A stretch of 64,000 nt of DNA, from contig JASWHV010000017.1 of assembly GCA_030760725.1 (NCBI GenBank), positions 6,736,959 through 6,800,958 of the forward strand, read 5' to 3'. Below the pieces are notes generated by a model, which saw nothing but the letters and a program-made list of their open reading frames with translations, made no database searches and was not told where the DNA came from. The stretch comes from Neostapfia colusana (Eukaryota; Streptophyta; Magnoliopsida; Poales; Poaceae). Both the position numbers and the translations under genes were made by a program. Shown here in pieces: positions 45,546 to 57,295 of the stretch. Within the stretch, counting starts at the first letter, position 1, and every line of letters begins with the position of its first letter.

Positions 45546-47100
45546 GTCGGGCGGCACCGTGACAAAATCACCAGCTCCCACCAATCCAGTCCACCACCAC
45601 CAGGGGCGGACTTAACGTGGGGCATGGGGGTTCAGTTGAACCCCTGAATTCTCTGGGAAATAGACTGTGGTCACACCTCGGATGGATTGATCCTTTGCGC
45701 GCTGAAGGAAACAAGACCTAACATACAAAGAAGAATGGATTGGATTGGATTAGCAGTGGGTCATGTAGCCAGCGAATCTTCCGCACGCCCTCCGTGACGT
45801 AATTAACTCCCAAGCTAGGGTTACTCACCAACGCGGGAGAGAAATCGATCCACGCCCTGGTGGATCTCCGCCCCGCGCCACTCCACTACCAGTTAAGCGG
45901 CGACGGCGGTAGTGGCGGCGGAAAGGCACAGGGCGACGCCTCTCGAGGCGAGGCGGAGCGGGGCGAGAGGGCGTTACCGCGGAGAAGAGCCCTGGCCCTG
46001 CCGGCACGAGGTCCCCCCGATGACAAGCCGCAACAATTCGTGGGCGACCACACCAGGGCAACAGGGAGGGGCCCTTCGGGAAAAAAACACGCGTCGGCGA
46101 CGCGCAGCGGGAGGTTGAGGCGGCGGCGGCGGTGGCGAACGCGGAGAATCGGGGAATTTCAGCGGGGATTCGCGGGATTCGTGACGGACCAGGGGGAGCG
46201 CCTTGGGGGAGGAAGGGATTTGGAGCGCCGGATTCCGGACGGGAGTTTTCGTCCCTCGGAAAATTTCTGAGCCTCCGGTGGGTTTGTGCAAACGTTGGGA
46301 GGCGTGGGTCTGTGTGGTGGAGTACTTGTCTCTCGGCTCGGCGGGGGGAGAGAAACCCTAAGCAAATCGTGGCTTCTCTGTCTCTCCGTTCAACGACGGT
46401 TACTGCTTGCTGATGTGGCTCGTCCATCCCCTCTGGCTTTATCTATCTCCTGCAGCCCATTTTTGCCGATAGACGTCGATCTGATATCTGTTGGTTCAAA
46501 GATCCTAAGATGAGTAATGGTTGATCGCTGAGGGTGCTCTATATATCTTCTTTGTTCTTCTTCATAAGAGAAATCTGTCTCCTTTATTCTTCTCCAAAAA
46601 GAAAATAAAATGGTAGATGAAAAATCGTTACAGGTAGTCTAAAAAATATAAACATGTAAGAAATATAGGTAACAATATTTTTTGTGCCTCCCTAGTAAAA
46701 TAACGAGCTGAGTTATTGAGGGTATAACGATAACTTTGTTAGAAAAGTAAATGATTATCAACAAAAAAATACTATGATAGATTTAGGGGATCTTACAAAG
46801 AATTGATTATTTTTGAGTTTTTGTTTCTTTTTTCAGATTCATGATGAAGTTTTGAAGTAAGCTATTTTAATAAACATCAAAATATCGTTTAAGATGTCTT
46901 TGAGGAATTATGTAAAATAAACTCTCATTTTAGAACATCGTTTTTCCCGCTTTTGTTCTGCTTTCTCTACCGTATAAAAGGAATGTTTTGACCTAAAGAT
47001 TTTTCATCTCGTCTCAGTGGTGGTTGTTTCTCCCGTACGCGGTATTCCCAATTTCAGCCGCACCCTCTCGGATATCGCTTGTGCCATTACATATTGAGTT
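45546..47100. promoter_or_regulatory. Upstream region of serine-rich gene; GC-rich block then AT-rich
   Basis: The GC-rich CpG-dense stretch at 45840-46350 looks like the leader/promoter of the minus-strand gene. Long frames on both strands there lack recognisable motifs and are probably composition effects. 46550-47000 is AT-rich with nothing recognised. Confidence 0.4.
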
Positions 47101-47401
47101 TGTCGTCCGTCGTCCAGTAAGACTTGCACCTAACTGACGGTGGCCGCTACTGCTGCAACTGCAACGGAACGACCACATCTCCCTCAATCGATCTCAGAAC
47201 AGGTATGACGCGCGTTGGATACAAGTGCCTTCAAATGCTCTATCTGTTGCTTTTAGTTGCTTTGGGTTGAGCCATTTGCACGTGTTTTCACTTCTGTGCA
47301 CAATTGTTTCGACCTTTCATATATTTGTTGTTGCTTTAATCTCATTGATTGAACATTGAACTTTTCATCATTGCTAAATTTAAAAAATTACACATACACA
47401 C

Positions 47402-47404
<3 letters not shown>

Positions 47405-47440
<36 letters not shown>
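47405..47440. repeat. (TA)n microsatellite
   Basis: About 17 AT dinucleotides preceded by a short (AC)n. Confidence 0.95.
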
Positions 47441-47441
<1 letters not shown>

Positions 47442-49014
47442 ATTTTCCTTTTTATAAAACGTCTGACGCTAGGCAGAGCTCCTTCACTCGCTCTTGTCGA
47501 TCATTTTTTAAACACTATTCTAGAACTAATACAATATAACTGAAGATATAAATATATTTTAAAAACATATTCTAATTAGAGGAGGTATTTTCTTTTGAGC
47601 ATCAGAAAATATTTTTCTAATTGGGTGAGAAGAAAATTACCTTTTTTTCAAGATTGTCGGGTCCTTAGCCGGTTTTGTGCCTAACCATTCGTCCTGCCTG
47701 TCACCAAAATGAGGCCCGGCCAGGCCCAAAGGTGACCATAAACCCAAAGGTTCGCTCATTCGCCCGCACCCTCATCGACTCATCGTGTTCGTCGCCAGCG
47801 GCCGGGCTCGCGCCGCCGAGCCCGGCTTCGACCTCTTTCCAGCAAAACACGCCATCCACTGCGAAGGAACTATTGGCTCCTCGCCGTCGTCGTCCTTCTC
47901 CTATCCACTGGTTTGCGACTGCCGGATTGCCGTGAAGTAGAGATCCATCCAGAGTTGGGAGTGATCGGTAAGAACGGAGGAACCCGACTTGTTTGGATGC
48001 AATTTGTTATGAGTATAGACGAGTTTTGCGATGGAGCATCTGTCAAATCCAGTGCATTACCTCTCTCTCAATCAGCTCTAGCGGTTTTCCATGCTGCACC
48101 GTGGAATAGTAATGTGATGCGTGCATCCGTGTGTTCTGTTCGATTAATCTCTTCGTAGGGGGGTGCGAGATCGATCGATCTTAGGTGAAACCATTTGACT
48201 TGGGATTCAGGGTCTTTTATTTTCCAGTAGTTGACTCCCGATTTGCCTTTCTAACTGCTAAGTTTGCCCCTGGATGGTAGAGCAGCTGCATGCTTGTTAC
48301 ACTGTTTTCCAACTGCGTTATGTGTAACTATTTGGTGTAAGCTATTTTGGAAGATCTTCTCCTTACTGTGTCTGTGCTGATCACTAGGAGAATGATTGTC
48401 AATACTATATTTATCTCCCATGATCGCAAACGCGTCCCAACTTTTTGTATTGTCGTATGGAAGCAAAAATCCTTTTACTCTAATTTTGTAGATTAGCGCT
48501 TAGCAGTATTTTGTTGGTTTGGGGCAAGTTAGTCCATAACTTCCAGTAAATGGTGAATGCGAATTTGTAATTTACCTTTTGGAATTTTGGATAAACCACA
48601 TTTTTCATGTTTACTTTGATAGTGTTTTAGCTTTCTTCACATGATTATAAACAAAATACATTCCTTCTTGCGCTGACTGATCTGTTGGATAAATCCACTA
48701 ACAAAACCTTAGTATAACTCTCACTTCTAATCCTAAGCGACTACGATTCCTAACTTAGGTCCCATAACTTGCTGCTTGCATAGTCACATGGCTAATCTTT
48801 GGATTTTAGGATGTACTGGACAATTGACTGATGTGTCATTTTCTTTGAAAGAATGTGCTCCATCTGGTGCCACACTCCATTGATTGACAAGTTGAATCGC
48901 GATAATAAGTTCTGAGGTGCATTATTTCAGTTTTTGTATGACGCTCCCAATGGGGAACTATAAATCTTGTCTGTGTCTGATGCACTCTTTTCTTTTTGTA
49001 TGTTAAGACAAAAC

Positions 49015-49080
49015 AAACAACAACACAGCCTTTGTCTCAAACACATTGAGGTAGGCTAGATATGAAACCCAAACTAGGTT
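49015..49080. repeat. Au-like SINE tail
   Basis: caacaacacagcctttgtct followed by acattgaggtaggctagata, the same grass repeat as at 42053. Confidence 0.5.
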
Positions 49081-49820
49081 TCATATCCATGGGAATGGCT
49101 AGTTTTGATGTTAGCTCGCTAAGCCTATCACAACCCTCCTTCTTTATCCAAGCTTGGACCGGCTATACCTAGAAAGGCATAGGCGGAGCGTTAAGATGTT
49201 ACTGTATTGCACTGGCTGTTCTTGTTGGGTTATGCTGGGTCATATACTCATATCTAACTTGTGTGGCTGTATAACAACATTTGCTAGACTGAGGAAGGAA
49301 ACAATATGCTAATATTTGCTTGCTCGGTACCAAATGTGTTTTAAAATTTTAAATATGCCAATGCTCGGTACCAAATGAAAGTTTGTAAATTGAACAGATA
49401 TAAACCATAAAAATTTAAGCGCAAGTTACTTGAGGCTTGCACTTTTCTTCCATGTGATCCGTTTTTGGTTATGCTTGAAATATATAGGGCAAACAGTCAA
49501 AATGGTCTTTGATGTTACATGTAGAAAGAATACATAAGCTAATCTCAAGGATGAAACAAAACCTGGATACCTTGCTAAACAATATGTTTGCCACATTCAG
49601 CTATGAGGGTACGGTAACTCATGGAAATTCAAAAGCATTTTTTAAGGAATTTTCCAATTGCTTTATGATGTGGTTTGCATAGAAAATCCGTACCAACTGA
49701 TCTGGCATTTTCATGACTCATGAGAGCATAAAAAATTGTGTGCCCTTATGATCTGTAGCTTATTATTATGGAATTTTTTGTGCCATTTCTGCAGGTCCAT
49801 TTCCCCATTCTTCCAAAGAC

Positions 49821-50606
49821 ATGGCAAGAACTCCAAGTAACCGTAACATGACTGCTCAGCATCTTAGATCAGCTTACCGTGCTGTACCTTACAGCTACAA
49901 GAAAGCAAAAAGGGTAGGCAAGCAAAATGAGTTGCAACTGACCTCGGAGGAGAAGGACTGGAAACATGCCACTTGCTCAATATGCTTGGAACCTCCACAT
50001 CATGCTGTCCTGCTCCTTTGTTCATCTCATAACAATGGTTGCCGTCCATACATGTGTCACACCAATTATAACCACTCCAATTGTCTTAAACTGTTTAGAA
50101 AGGCTTATTTGAGGGAAAAAACAGCTTGTGAAATCTCAACCGTGCTGACGCCAACTAACAAGAGAGCAAAGGCAATGGTGCTTGCATGCCCTATCTGCCG
50201 TGGGGAAATTAAAGGGTGGACAGTGGTCGAACCAGCACGACGATTCTTGAACCGCAAGAGGAGAATTTGCATGCATGAGGATTGCTCATTTGTCGGGTCA
50301 TATAATAGACTCAGAAAGCATGTGAAGTCCAAGGATTGTTCATCAAAGCATTGTGAAGTTGACCTTGCGCGTGTAGCTGAGTGGAAGGAGTTCGAATGTG
50401 AGAAGGAGAGGCAAGATGCAATCAGCATTGTCAGTGCCCTGAATCCAGGATCTGTTATTGTGGGGGATTATATCGTTGATCCTAATGCCATCAGTGGAGA
50501 CGCTTTTAGCGATGACTCTTATTATTATGATGACTCTGACTCCTACACATCTGTAGGTAGCTACGATACAGGATTTGACACGGAGATTTTTTCGCTGGAA
50601 GGTTAA
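49821..50606 (+). CDS. DUF1644 zinc-finger (RING-like) protein, 261 aa
   Basis: Single coding exon starting MARTPSNRNMTAQHLRSAY, 27 bp after a splice acceptor. Cys/His pattern: CSICLEPPHHAVLLLC, GCRPYMC, HSNCLKLF, then CPICRGEIKGW, CMHEDCSFVGSYNRLRKH and DCSSKHC. This arrangement is the DUF1644 family of plants, some members of which are reported as salt- or drought-induced with RING-like fingers. The C terminus is acidic and Tyr/Ser/Asp-rich (DDSYYYDDSDSYTSVGSYD). Probably nuclear or cytosolic. Ubiquitin-ligase activity is only an inference from the finger pattern. The reading frame is intact. Confidence 0.92.
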   Translation: MARTPSNRNMTAQHLRSAYRAVPYSYKKAKRVGKQNELQLTSEEKDWKHATCSICLEPPHHAVLLLCSSHNNGCRPYMCHTNYNHSNCLKLFRKAYLREKTACEISTVLTPTNKRAKAMVLACPICRGEIKGWTVVEPARRFLNRKRRICMHEDCSFVGSYNRLRKHVKSKDCSSKHCEVDLARVAEWKEFECEKERQDAISIVSALNPGSVIVGDYIVDPNAISGDAFSDDSYYYDDSDSYTSVGSYDTGFDTEIFSLEG

Positions 50607-51227
50607 TTGAGAAATGGGGAAAGACCAAGTCAAAGTCTTACGGACGATGGGAATTCTGGTATCAGCCCTTGTGCATATTAGGATGGATTGTCGGAAGCAG
50701 TGCGGGACGTGTGAATGGTCATCTGGTTGGCAAAAAAAAACCTGTAAATCTCTGAGTTGTAAAGTCACTCAACGTTTCCAGTTGGTCACTGTGCATGCTT
50801 GTCTTAAATTCCAAGTTATTTGCTTCTGAATCTTTTTTCTTTTGAGAAGACTTTTTGTTTCTTGAGCTGTTTTAATGATCCCTATGGAGTGACCTGTCCT
50901 GCTCCGCTTACCTTGTCTGCTAACATGATGCAGATCGCCAGCTTGCTGGGCAATTGCACGTGTTTGGACGTTGTTACGTCAAATCTACATACAACAAAAA
51001 AGCTTGCTACCTTTCGACCTCAGTTTTATATGTTCAGATGACAGAATCTAACTTCCCGGTGTCAGATATTCTGACCGTCTTCCCTAGAAGCCACATACAT
51101 AACACGGGAGAACTCGACAATGAACGGCGCATGCAACCATGTCCTGTACACGACGAATCCAAACACCGTGATCCCAGCCCTGGTGTTCTCAAAGTACGTA
51201 GCTCACAATGCCGTGACCAGCTACAGT
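50607..51227. other. 3' UTR of DUF1644 gene and intergenic
   Basis: No further gene recognised. Confidence 0.4.
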
Positions 51228-51387
51228 TAGCACTGGTAATGGGCCGTACCTCGGCCCAGGGCGCTTTTATAGTTTATTCCAGCCCTTATTAAATTTTAGT
51301 TTAAAAATAAATATAAATTTAGTTTGATCCTAATTTGATCCTGTCCTGTTCGTTATTCTTTTATTTTTTTATCCGTTACCAGCCCTA
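51228..51387. mobile_element. hAT-type MITE, 160 bp
   Basis: Exact 8-bp target duplication gctacagt at 51220-51227 and 51388-51395. Inverted ends tagcactggtaa and (complement) tagggctggtaa. Confidence 0.85.
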
Positions 51388-51443
51388 GCTACAGTAAGCA
51401 CCAGAATTGAAACGTCTGACATGATCACCGTACAGGCGAATAC

Positions 51444-53461
51444 TTTTTTTTAGAAAAGCACGGCGTTGGCCGGTATATATTAAGCAGAAAGAGAAAAGTA
51501 CAACATTTTGAGCTCGGAGAGCGAGTTCTTTACATCATAAAATTAGTTTTAGAAATGGCCTATTCGATGTATATTTGTGAAGATGTAAGATGTTAGTGCT
51601 TTTGCTCCGGCCTGGCCCCAACAGTGCACTTGCTCCTTGATTTCTTGGACCATCATTCTCCATGTTTTTCCTCACCCCGAAAAATCCTTGCATTCATTTC
51701 CTTCCAGATACACCAACATGTCAGAATGAGGATAGATAGCACCGCCTTTTTTTTGCAGCTATTCCCGGCTGGGAGTGTTGTGAACCATGATAGTAGGTTG
51801 TCCTTGTGACTCCAGCTGGCTATGTTATATGTCAGAAGGCTTGACCATATCGAGATGTCTTTCCAAATGATTTGCACCACCCTGCACTCAACAAACAAGT
51901 ACCATACCGTTTCCAGGTTCCTATAGCACATTGGACAGAAATATGCATTTGGCCACTCCCTATGTTGAAGCCTGTCTGCTGTCCACAACATGTTTTGCAA
52001 CATGAGCCAAGCAAAAACCTTGCACCGCGAGGGTGCCTAGGCATCCCATATGAGTTTCTGAAAAGGGGAGGTGATTGATCCTGTGAACTGCAACATATAT
52101 GTTGATTTTGTTGAGTACTCCCCGTTTGCTGTTGCCGTCCATTTGATGTCATCTTGTTGGTTATCTTCCAAGCAAAAACTCGATCTTCGAATCATGTCCC
52201 AAAGTTCCACGTATTGATGGATGAGGTTGACACTCATATTATGCGCTATGTCCCTGATCCATGTGTGTCTGGACATGGCTTCGGCCACCGTTCTGTTTTT
52301 CCTTTTACTATGCTTGTAGAGCTCCGAAAACTGTTGGGCCGACGACTTGCCGTTGAGCCAGCTTGCCGTCCAGAAGCGGGCCGTTTTTCCATTATGTACC
52401 GTAACTGTTGTTACCATCGCAAAGAGGTCCTCATCAGTTTTATCCAGAGGCAATGATGACCCGACCCAAAGCTTGTTCGGGGTCTTCCATTGGAACCATA
52501 GCCATCTTATTCTCAGCACTCGGCCCAACTTCATCAAATCTGGGATGCCTAGTCCCCCCATGTTTGTTGGCCTGCATACCTGATTCCAATTGACCTTCGC
52601 TTTCCCGCCTTGTATTTCATTTGAACCGGCCCATAGGAAGTTCCTGCGTATCTTGTCCAACTTCTTACAGAAGCTTTTGGGGGTCTTCATTACTGTGAGG
52701 GTATAGGTAGGCAGCGTCCAGCTTTCTCCTTCCCCCTAGTGTGAGAAATCTTCCTTGCCAGCCAGCCAGGCTGTGCGAGCTTTGTCTATAATATGCTGCA
52801 AGTGGTTGGCTCGGAGGCGTCCTAGTGGGGTTGGCAGGCCTAAGTATGTAACTGGGAAATCTTGTCTGCTCCCCCCGAAATCTGCTAGAGCAGCCGCTGC
52901 TCTCTGTTCGGTGCATGCAATCTTGGCCGGCAAGCTCTTTTGAATATTGATTTTCAGTCCTGTAGCATCGCGGAATCTTGATAGGATCTGTAGCGAAGAG
53001 CATACCTCATTTCGTATTGGGTTGAGAAACAGGACTGAATCGTCTGCATAAAGGGAAATTCTGTCCTTTGCCATCCTTTCCGTAAGTGGGGAGAGTGTTC
53101 CTTGCTGAAGATCCTTTGAATGGTGTCAAAGGCTAGTATGAATAAGAAAGGTGACAGAGGGTCTCCCTGCATTAAGCCCCTGCGGTGCCTGATACTCTGT
53201 CCAGGGACTCCATTCAACTGCACCGAAGAGGACGCCGTCGACCATAACAGCGACATCCAGTTTCTCCACCTGACTGGAAAGCCCCTTTTGGACATGAGCT
53301 CGAATAAAAATTCCCACGAGATTGAGTCGAAGGCTTTTGTGATATCCAGCTTGAGCAATAAAAGGGCCTTGTTCTTCTGGTGATATGTTCTTACTAGGTT
53401 TCGTATATATATATATATATATAGCTATCTTGTATGCATCTTCCTTGTATGAAAGCACTTT
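51444..53461 (-). mobile_element. 5'-truncated LINE (non-LTR retrotransposon)
   Basis: Minus-strand reverse transcriptase: LLKLDITKAFDSISWEFL, GLMQGDPLSPFLFILAFD, ISLYADDSVLFLNP (YADD active site), then the downstream thumb/maturase-like part (KIRRNFLWAG, KAKVNWNQVCRP, GGLGIPDL) and the zinc-binding region (CPMCYRNLETVWYLFVEC). The 3' end is an A8 tail on the minus strand (T run 51444-51451). The endonuclease and N-terminal RT are missing. gcgaat occurs next to both ends (51437 and 53462) and may be the target duplication. Several frameshifts mean it is inactive. Confidence 0.88.
53404..53424. repeat. (AT)n run within the LINE
   Basis: About ten AT dinucleotides near the truncated 5' end. 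Confidence 0.9.
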
Positions 53462-53473
53462 GCGAATTTGAGA

Positions 53474-54046
53474 TTAAATTATCCACGTGCTTGGCTTCTG
53501 GAAGGATACGTTAGTGACGTAGGAGGACGACGTGAACCTTGAGGTGTCGACGCTGTCCTCGCTCCGAGACTCGTCGTCGTCTGACTCTTCGCCGGAAGAG
53601 ATGCTCGCCACCGACGGGAAGGGGCTCGTGGGCGCCTGCGGATCCTGGTACGCCTTGCTTGGCGTCCTGGGCTTCTCCCGGCGGTCACGGTCCGTGCTGT
53701 TGATGGTGGCACGCGGCGACGCTGGTGTGATCTTGCCGGCGCTGTGGAGGCAGAGATGAGTAGCCCGGTGACGAGCGAGGCTCATGTAGCAGAGCGAGAA
53801 CCGCAAGCACACACATCCATAACAACATGTCAAAATAAAGGTCAGCTAACAGCAAGAACGGCACATGTCAGAGGGGATGCATGCATGGTACTCACCAGTC
53901 ACCGCGAGCTCGCCGGCGGTGGCGCGCGATGTTGACTTGCGCGTGGGTCCTTGTGGCATGCAGCGAGCAACGCGGAGAACTGGCTTGCCGTGACGAGGAT
54001 GGGGCAGGACCGCGCGGGCGACGTCCGTGCACTGGCCGAACTCCAT
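53474..54046 (-). CDS. Small hypothetical protein, two exons, about 140 aa
   Basis: Exon 1 54046-53892 begins MEFGQCTDVARAVLPHPRHG and is Arg/Pro-rich and basic. Exon 2 53741-53474 reads GKITPASPRATINSTDRD and ends in an acidic Ser-rich tail (SSGEESDDDESRSEDSVD) and FQKPSTWII. Joining uses a gtacca donor (GA|gtacca) and a ccacag acceptor, which keeps the frame; a stronger-looking gtgagt donor three bases away would shift the frame. I do not recognise a family. High GC in third positions and clean frames across both exons support coding. The LINE begins about 13 bp beyond the stop codon. Confidence 0.55.
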
Positions 54047-54871
54047 GCATCTCAATTGACTCGTGGACGTTCGAGCTCTTTTGTTTCGCTGGTCGTCCTG
54101 CCGTTTAAGGGGGTCGCTGATGCACGCGCGTGATGGGCCGGCTGAGCTAGTGATGATACCGGCGCATAAAACACGAGATTTATGGAGAGCGAAAGATTTG
54201 CTTGGGATCTCAAGATTTGGAAGTGTTTTTAGATAATGGGTGTGAAATCGACATTTTTTAGATAATTGGTGTGAATTCGGCATACATAGTGTAGTATTTG
54301 CATGTTGTAAATAACTTCCATGCGCGTGATGAGCTGGAAATAAATACCAGTATTCGGCGAAAGATTAATGGTGCTCTCAGCCTCTCGACCCCAAAGATAC
54401 AGGTTTATTTTGATGCCAGCGAATAATGAGTTTTATTTTAAGTTCTCGTGTTCCAGCAGATACATTATCATCAATCTCATGCCAACTGTTCCCATTAATT
54501 TACTGAATTGATCATAAGATTAGTAAGAACGTAAGTTCGTTTCTGATATCATCAACACGAAAACGTATGTCTTTTCTCTCTTTTTTTTTCTTCAGGTTGA
54601 TGATAGAAATGTATCTATCTATTTCACAGAAGTGGCTGATACATGTAACAAGATCCTTTTCAGTACTACCTATACATTAACATTTAACAGCATGTGACAA
54701 ATGGTGTTGAGATGCATGGACAGCACTGTAGAGGATCAGAGTATCAGTGTCGTTTGTGTGGTCTCATGCCCAAGCAGCATTTACCTGCAGAAGTTCGATT
54801 TAATTTGCACAGTAGCAAGCTGGACAGGTATCACGGAAAACACAGGAGAAACCGTGCTGGTCACTTACAAC
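54047..54871. other. Intergenic region
   Basis: Upstream of the hypothetical gene; no further feature recognised. Confidence 0.4.
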
Positions 54872-55339
54872 TATAAGTGGCCAACGGCCTGTGCCGCCCC
54901 GGCCTGGCCCGAGCCCGCCCAGGCTCGGGCTATAAAAACCTCGGTCTGGCATGGCCTCAAAATGAACCGGGACGGGCTGGACCAGCCCGATAGGCAAGGC
55001 CCGAACATGACCCGAGTTTATTTTTGCGTGTCGGGCCGTACCGAGCCATAAATGGGTCATGTCGACTGTTTATTTTAAAATACATTAAAAATAACAAAAA
55101 GTATATTATTTGGGCTTAAACAGGCCTTCTCAGGCTGGACCCCGTGGGCTAATCGGGTCATACCACCGAGTCGATCAGGCTAACGTCATGTCGGGCTAGC
55201 CCGACGGGCCGGAGGTTAAGGCTCAGGCACGGCCCGCACCATGCTTCGGGCCGGCCCGGGCACTATTTTTCCGTGTCGGGTCGTGCTCGTGCTAAGCCAT
55301 CTTTGCCGGGCTTCGGGCAAGCCCATCTGGCCACCTATA
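54872..55339. mobile_element. hAT-type MITE, 468 bp
   Basis: Exact 8-bp target duplication cttacaac at 54864-54871 and 55340-55347. Inverted ends tataagtggcca and (complement) tataggtggcca. The interior is rich in cgggc/gcccg. Confidence 0.9.
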
Positions 55340-55481
55340 CTTACAACTGCAGTACTGCCCGCGAAGTCTTCCACTTGGCGACTGGAGTATGCGTTCCACA
55401 TATATATATCGAGCGCTGAGATACTGCCATGTTCACTAGCTTGTCACCGAGTGACATTTGGTGGATATCTGGTGGTGAAGA

Positions 55482-56447
55482 TAGGGATGGCAATCTCACC
55501 CACGGGTGCGGGTATCCGACGGGTGCGTGTGGGATTTTCCACCCGTGGGTCTAGGGATGGCAATGGGTCCGGTTCGGGTCGGGTTGAGCAAAAAGCCGAC
55601 CGAAACAAAAAAGGTTGCGGGTGGAATTTGAGACCCGCACCCGCGGGTGAAAATTCGCACCCGTCGGGTTTCGGGTGCCCGTCGGGTTTGACTTTTTTAT
55701 TAACATACTAGAACGTTTAATAAAATAAGTCTAAAAATCATACATATTGAATGATAATGCAACAAAAAATATTAAGTTGCTTATAAAGATTATAAATATA
55801 GGTCTTGATGAGTAATATCAAACAATTAAATAATATAACACAACAAATTTGACTTTAAAATTATAAACATAAATCATTTCGGGTGCCCGTCGGGTACCCG
55901 TGGGTGCAAAATAAAACCCGCACCCGCGACATGTCGGGTCGGGTGCGGGTTAGACCCGCGGGTGGAAAATTCCACCCGCACCCGCACCCGTCGGGTGCAA
56001 AACCCATCGGGAACCCGCACCTGCGAGTGCGATTGCCATCCCTACGTGGGTCTAACCCGCACCCGACAGCTGACTTATCGTGGGTGCGGATGCAGGTTTT
56101 ATTTTGCACCGCTGGTACCCGAAATAATTTATATTCATAATTTTAAAGTTAAATTTGATTATGTTATATTATTTAATTGCTTCATCTTACTTACGTGACC
56201 TATATTTATAATCTTTATAAGCAACTTAATATTTTTTATTGTACTGTCATTCAAAATGGATAATTTTTTACACTTATTTTATTAAACGTTGTAGTATCTT
56301 TATAAAAAAGTTAAACCCGACGGACACCCGAAACCCGCCTGAAACCCGACACGTGCGGGTGCAGGTCTCAAATTTCACCCGTAAACTTTTTTGTTTCGTA
56401 CGGGTTTTTGCCCCGCCCGACCCGAGTCCGACCCATTGCCATCCCTA
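55482..56447. mobile_element. hAT-type MITE (outer), interrupted by a related copy
   Basis: Ends TAGGGATGGCAA and TTGCCATCCCTA. The flanks ggtgaaga (55474-55481) and ggtgagga (56448-56455) are an 8-bp duplication with one mismatch. The interior is made of cgggtgcgggt-type sequence and an AT-rich centre. Without the insert the element is about 465 bp. Confidence 0.88.
55552..56044. mobile_element. hAT-type MITE (inner), nested in its own relative
   Basis: Ends TAGGGATGGCAA and TTGCCATCCCTA. Exact 8-bp duplication cgtgggtc at 55544-55551 and 56045-56052. Same family as the outer copy, but younger by position. Confidence 0.92.
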
Positions 56448-56920
56448 GGTGAGGATCAGAAATGGATCACTGGGATGTAATTTTATTTTCTAAAAAAAAC
56501 GAATCACGGTCCTCACAAAAGAGGTGGACTACGAAAATGAGTCTGCAGCATGGTGACAGGTAGTTGGCCGGAATGGTGTGTTTTTTATCTCCTTTCCTTT
56601 TTCGGCGTCTAGCTATAGCTGCGTATGTTTCAGAGCCAATGCGTTGCGTAATCCTTTACAAGTTCCATGGATTGGGCCACTTGGACTACACGGAATGATT
56701 GGATGTTCAATGATGCGGATCCGGCTGTGGCAATGTGCAAAGCATAATTTGTGCACGAGTTCTCTCTGTTGCTTCACAGAGAGAAAAAAAGAAATTCTCA
56801 CCAAAAATTATAGAATGGCTAGGTACAATCTATTTCCTGGTTCTTGTTTATTTTATTTATTTTACTTTGTGTTTTATAATTCTGGTTTTTTATTATTAGT
56901 GTATGTTAATCAATAGGGAC
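56448..56920. other. Intergenic / LINE-adjacent sequence
   Basis: Nothing firmly recognised; it may belong to the LINE fragment that follows. Confidence 0.3.
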
Positions 56921-56929
56921 ATTGCCCCT

Positions 56930-57295
56930 CCTGTTTCTTCAAAATGCAGTTCCATGGATGCTTGGAAGCTTTACTCTAAAGGACAAATTCCCCTATCTAT
57001 ATCATGTTGTAAGACATAAACATGCGACTCACGTTTTTAGCTCTATCCCGCTAAATATTTCTTTCAGGAGGGGCTGGTTGAAAATAATTTGGCAAGATGG
57101 CAAAGACTAGTTGCATTGATAGCTCATGTTCGTCTAAACAACGGAGAAGATAGGGTGAAATGGGAGCTACATCAATGGCAGGTTTTCGGTTAACTCAATG
57201 TATAGAGCTCTAATTACAAATAGCAATTTGAGAAGAGATAAGATGTTATGGTTAATAAGGTTACCACTAAAAATAAAGATATTCATGTGGTATTT
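56930..57295 (+). mobile_element. LINE ORF2 C-terminal fragment (RT zinc-binding region), left part
   Basis: Plus-strand frames read FTLKDKFPYLYHVVRHKHAT, SSIPLNISFRRGW, then in another frame ALIAHVRLNNGEDRVKWELH and YRALITNSNLRRDKMLWLI, ending KIKIFMW at the solo LTR. The same protein resumes after the LTR at 59001-59061 (KKGVILTKDNLLKQN). This is the zf-RVT region of plant non-LTR retrotransposons. Frameshifted. Confidence 0.8.

Larger units (their letters stand above)
47203..49794 (+). other. 5' leader introns of the DUF1644 gene with two candidate leader exons
   Basis: Leader exon candidates end at 47202 (gaacag|gtatga) and at 47967 (gtgatcg|gtaaga); both could splice to the acceptor gcag at 49791-49794. 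The interior holds no other gene. It contains a (TA)n run at 47405-47440 and a SINE-like tail at about 49015-49075. Transcript data are needed to choose between the leader exons. Confidence 0.45.

Noticed and set aside
45825..46427. 200-residue minus frame upstream of the serine-rich gene
   Set aside because: Pro/Arg-rich, no motif, lies in the likely leader/CpG region; the real first exon is 45446-45545.
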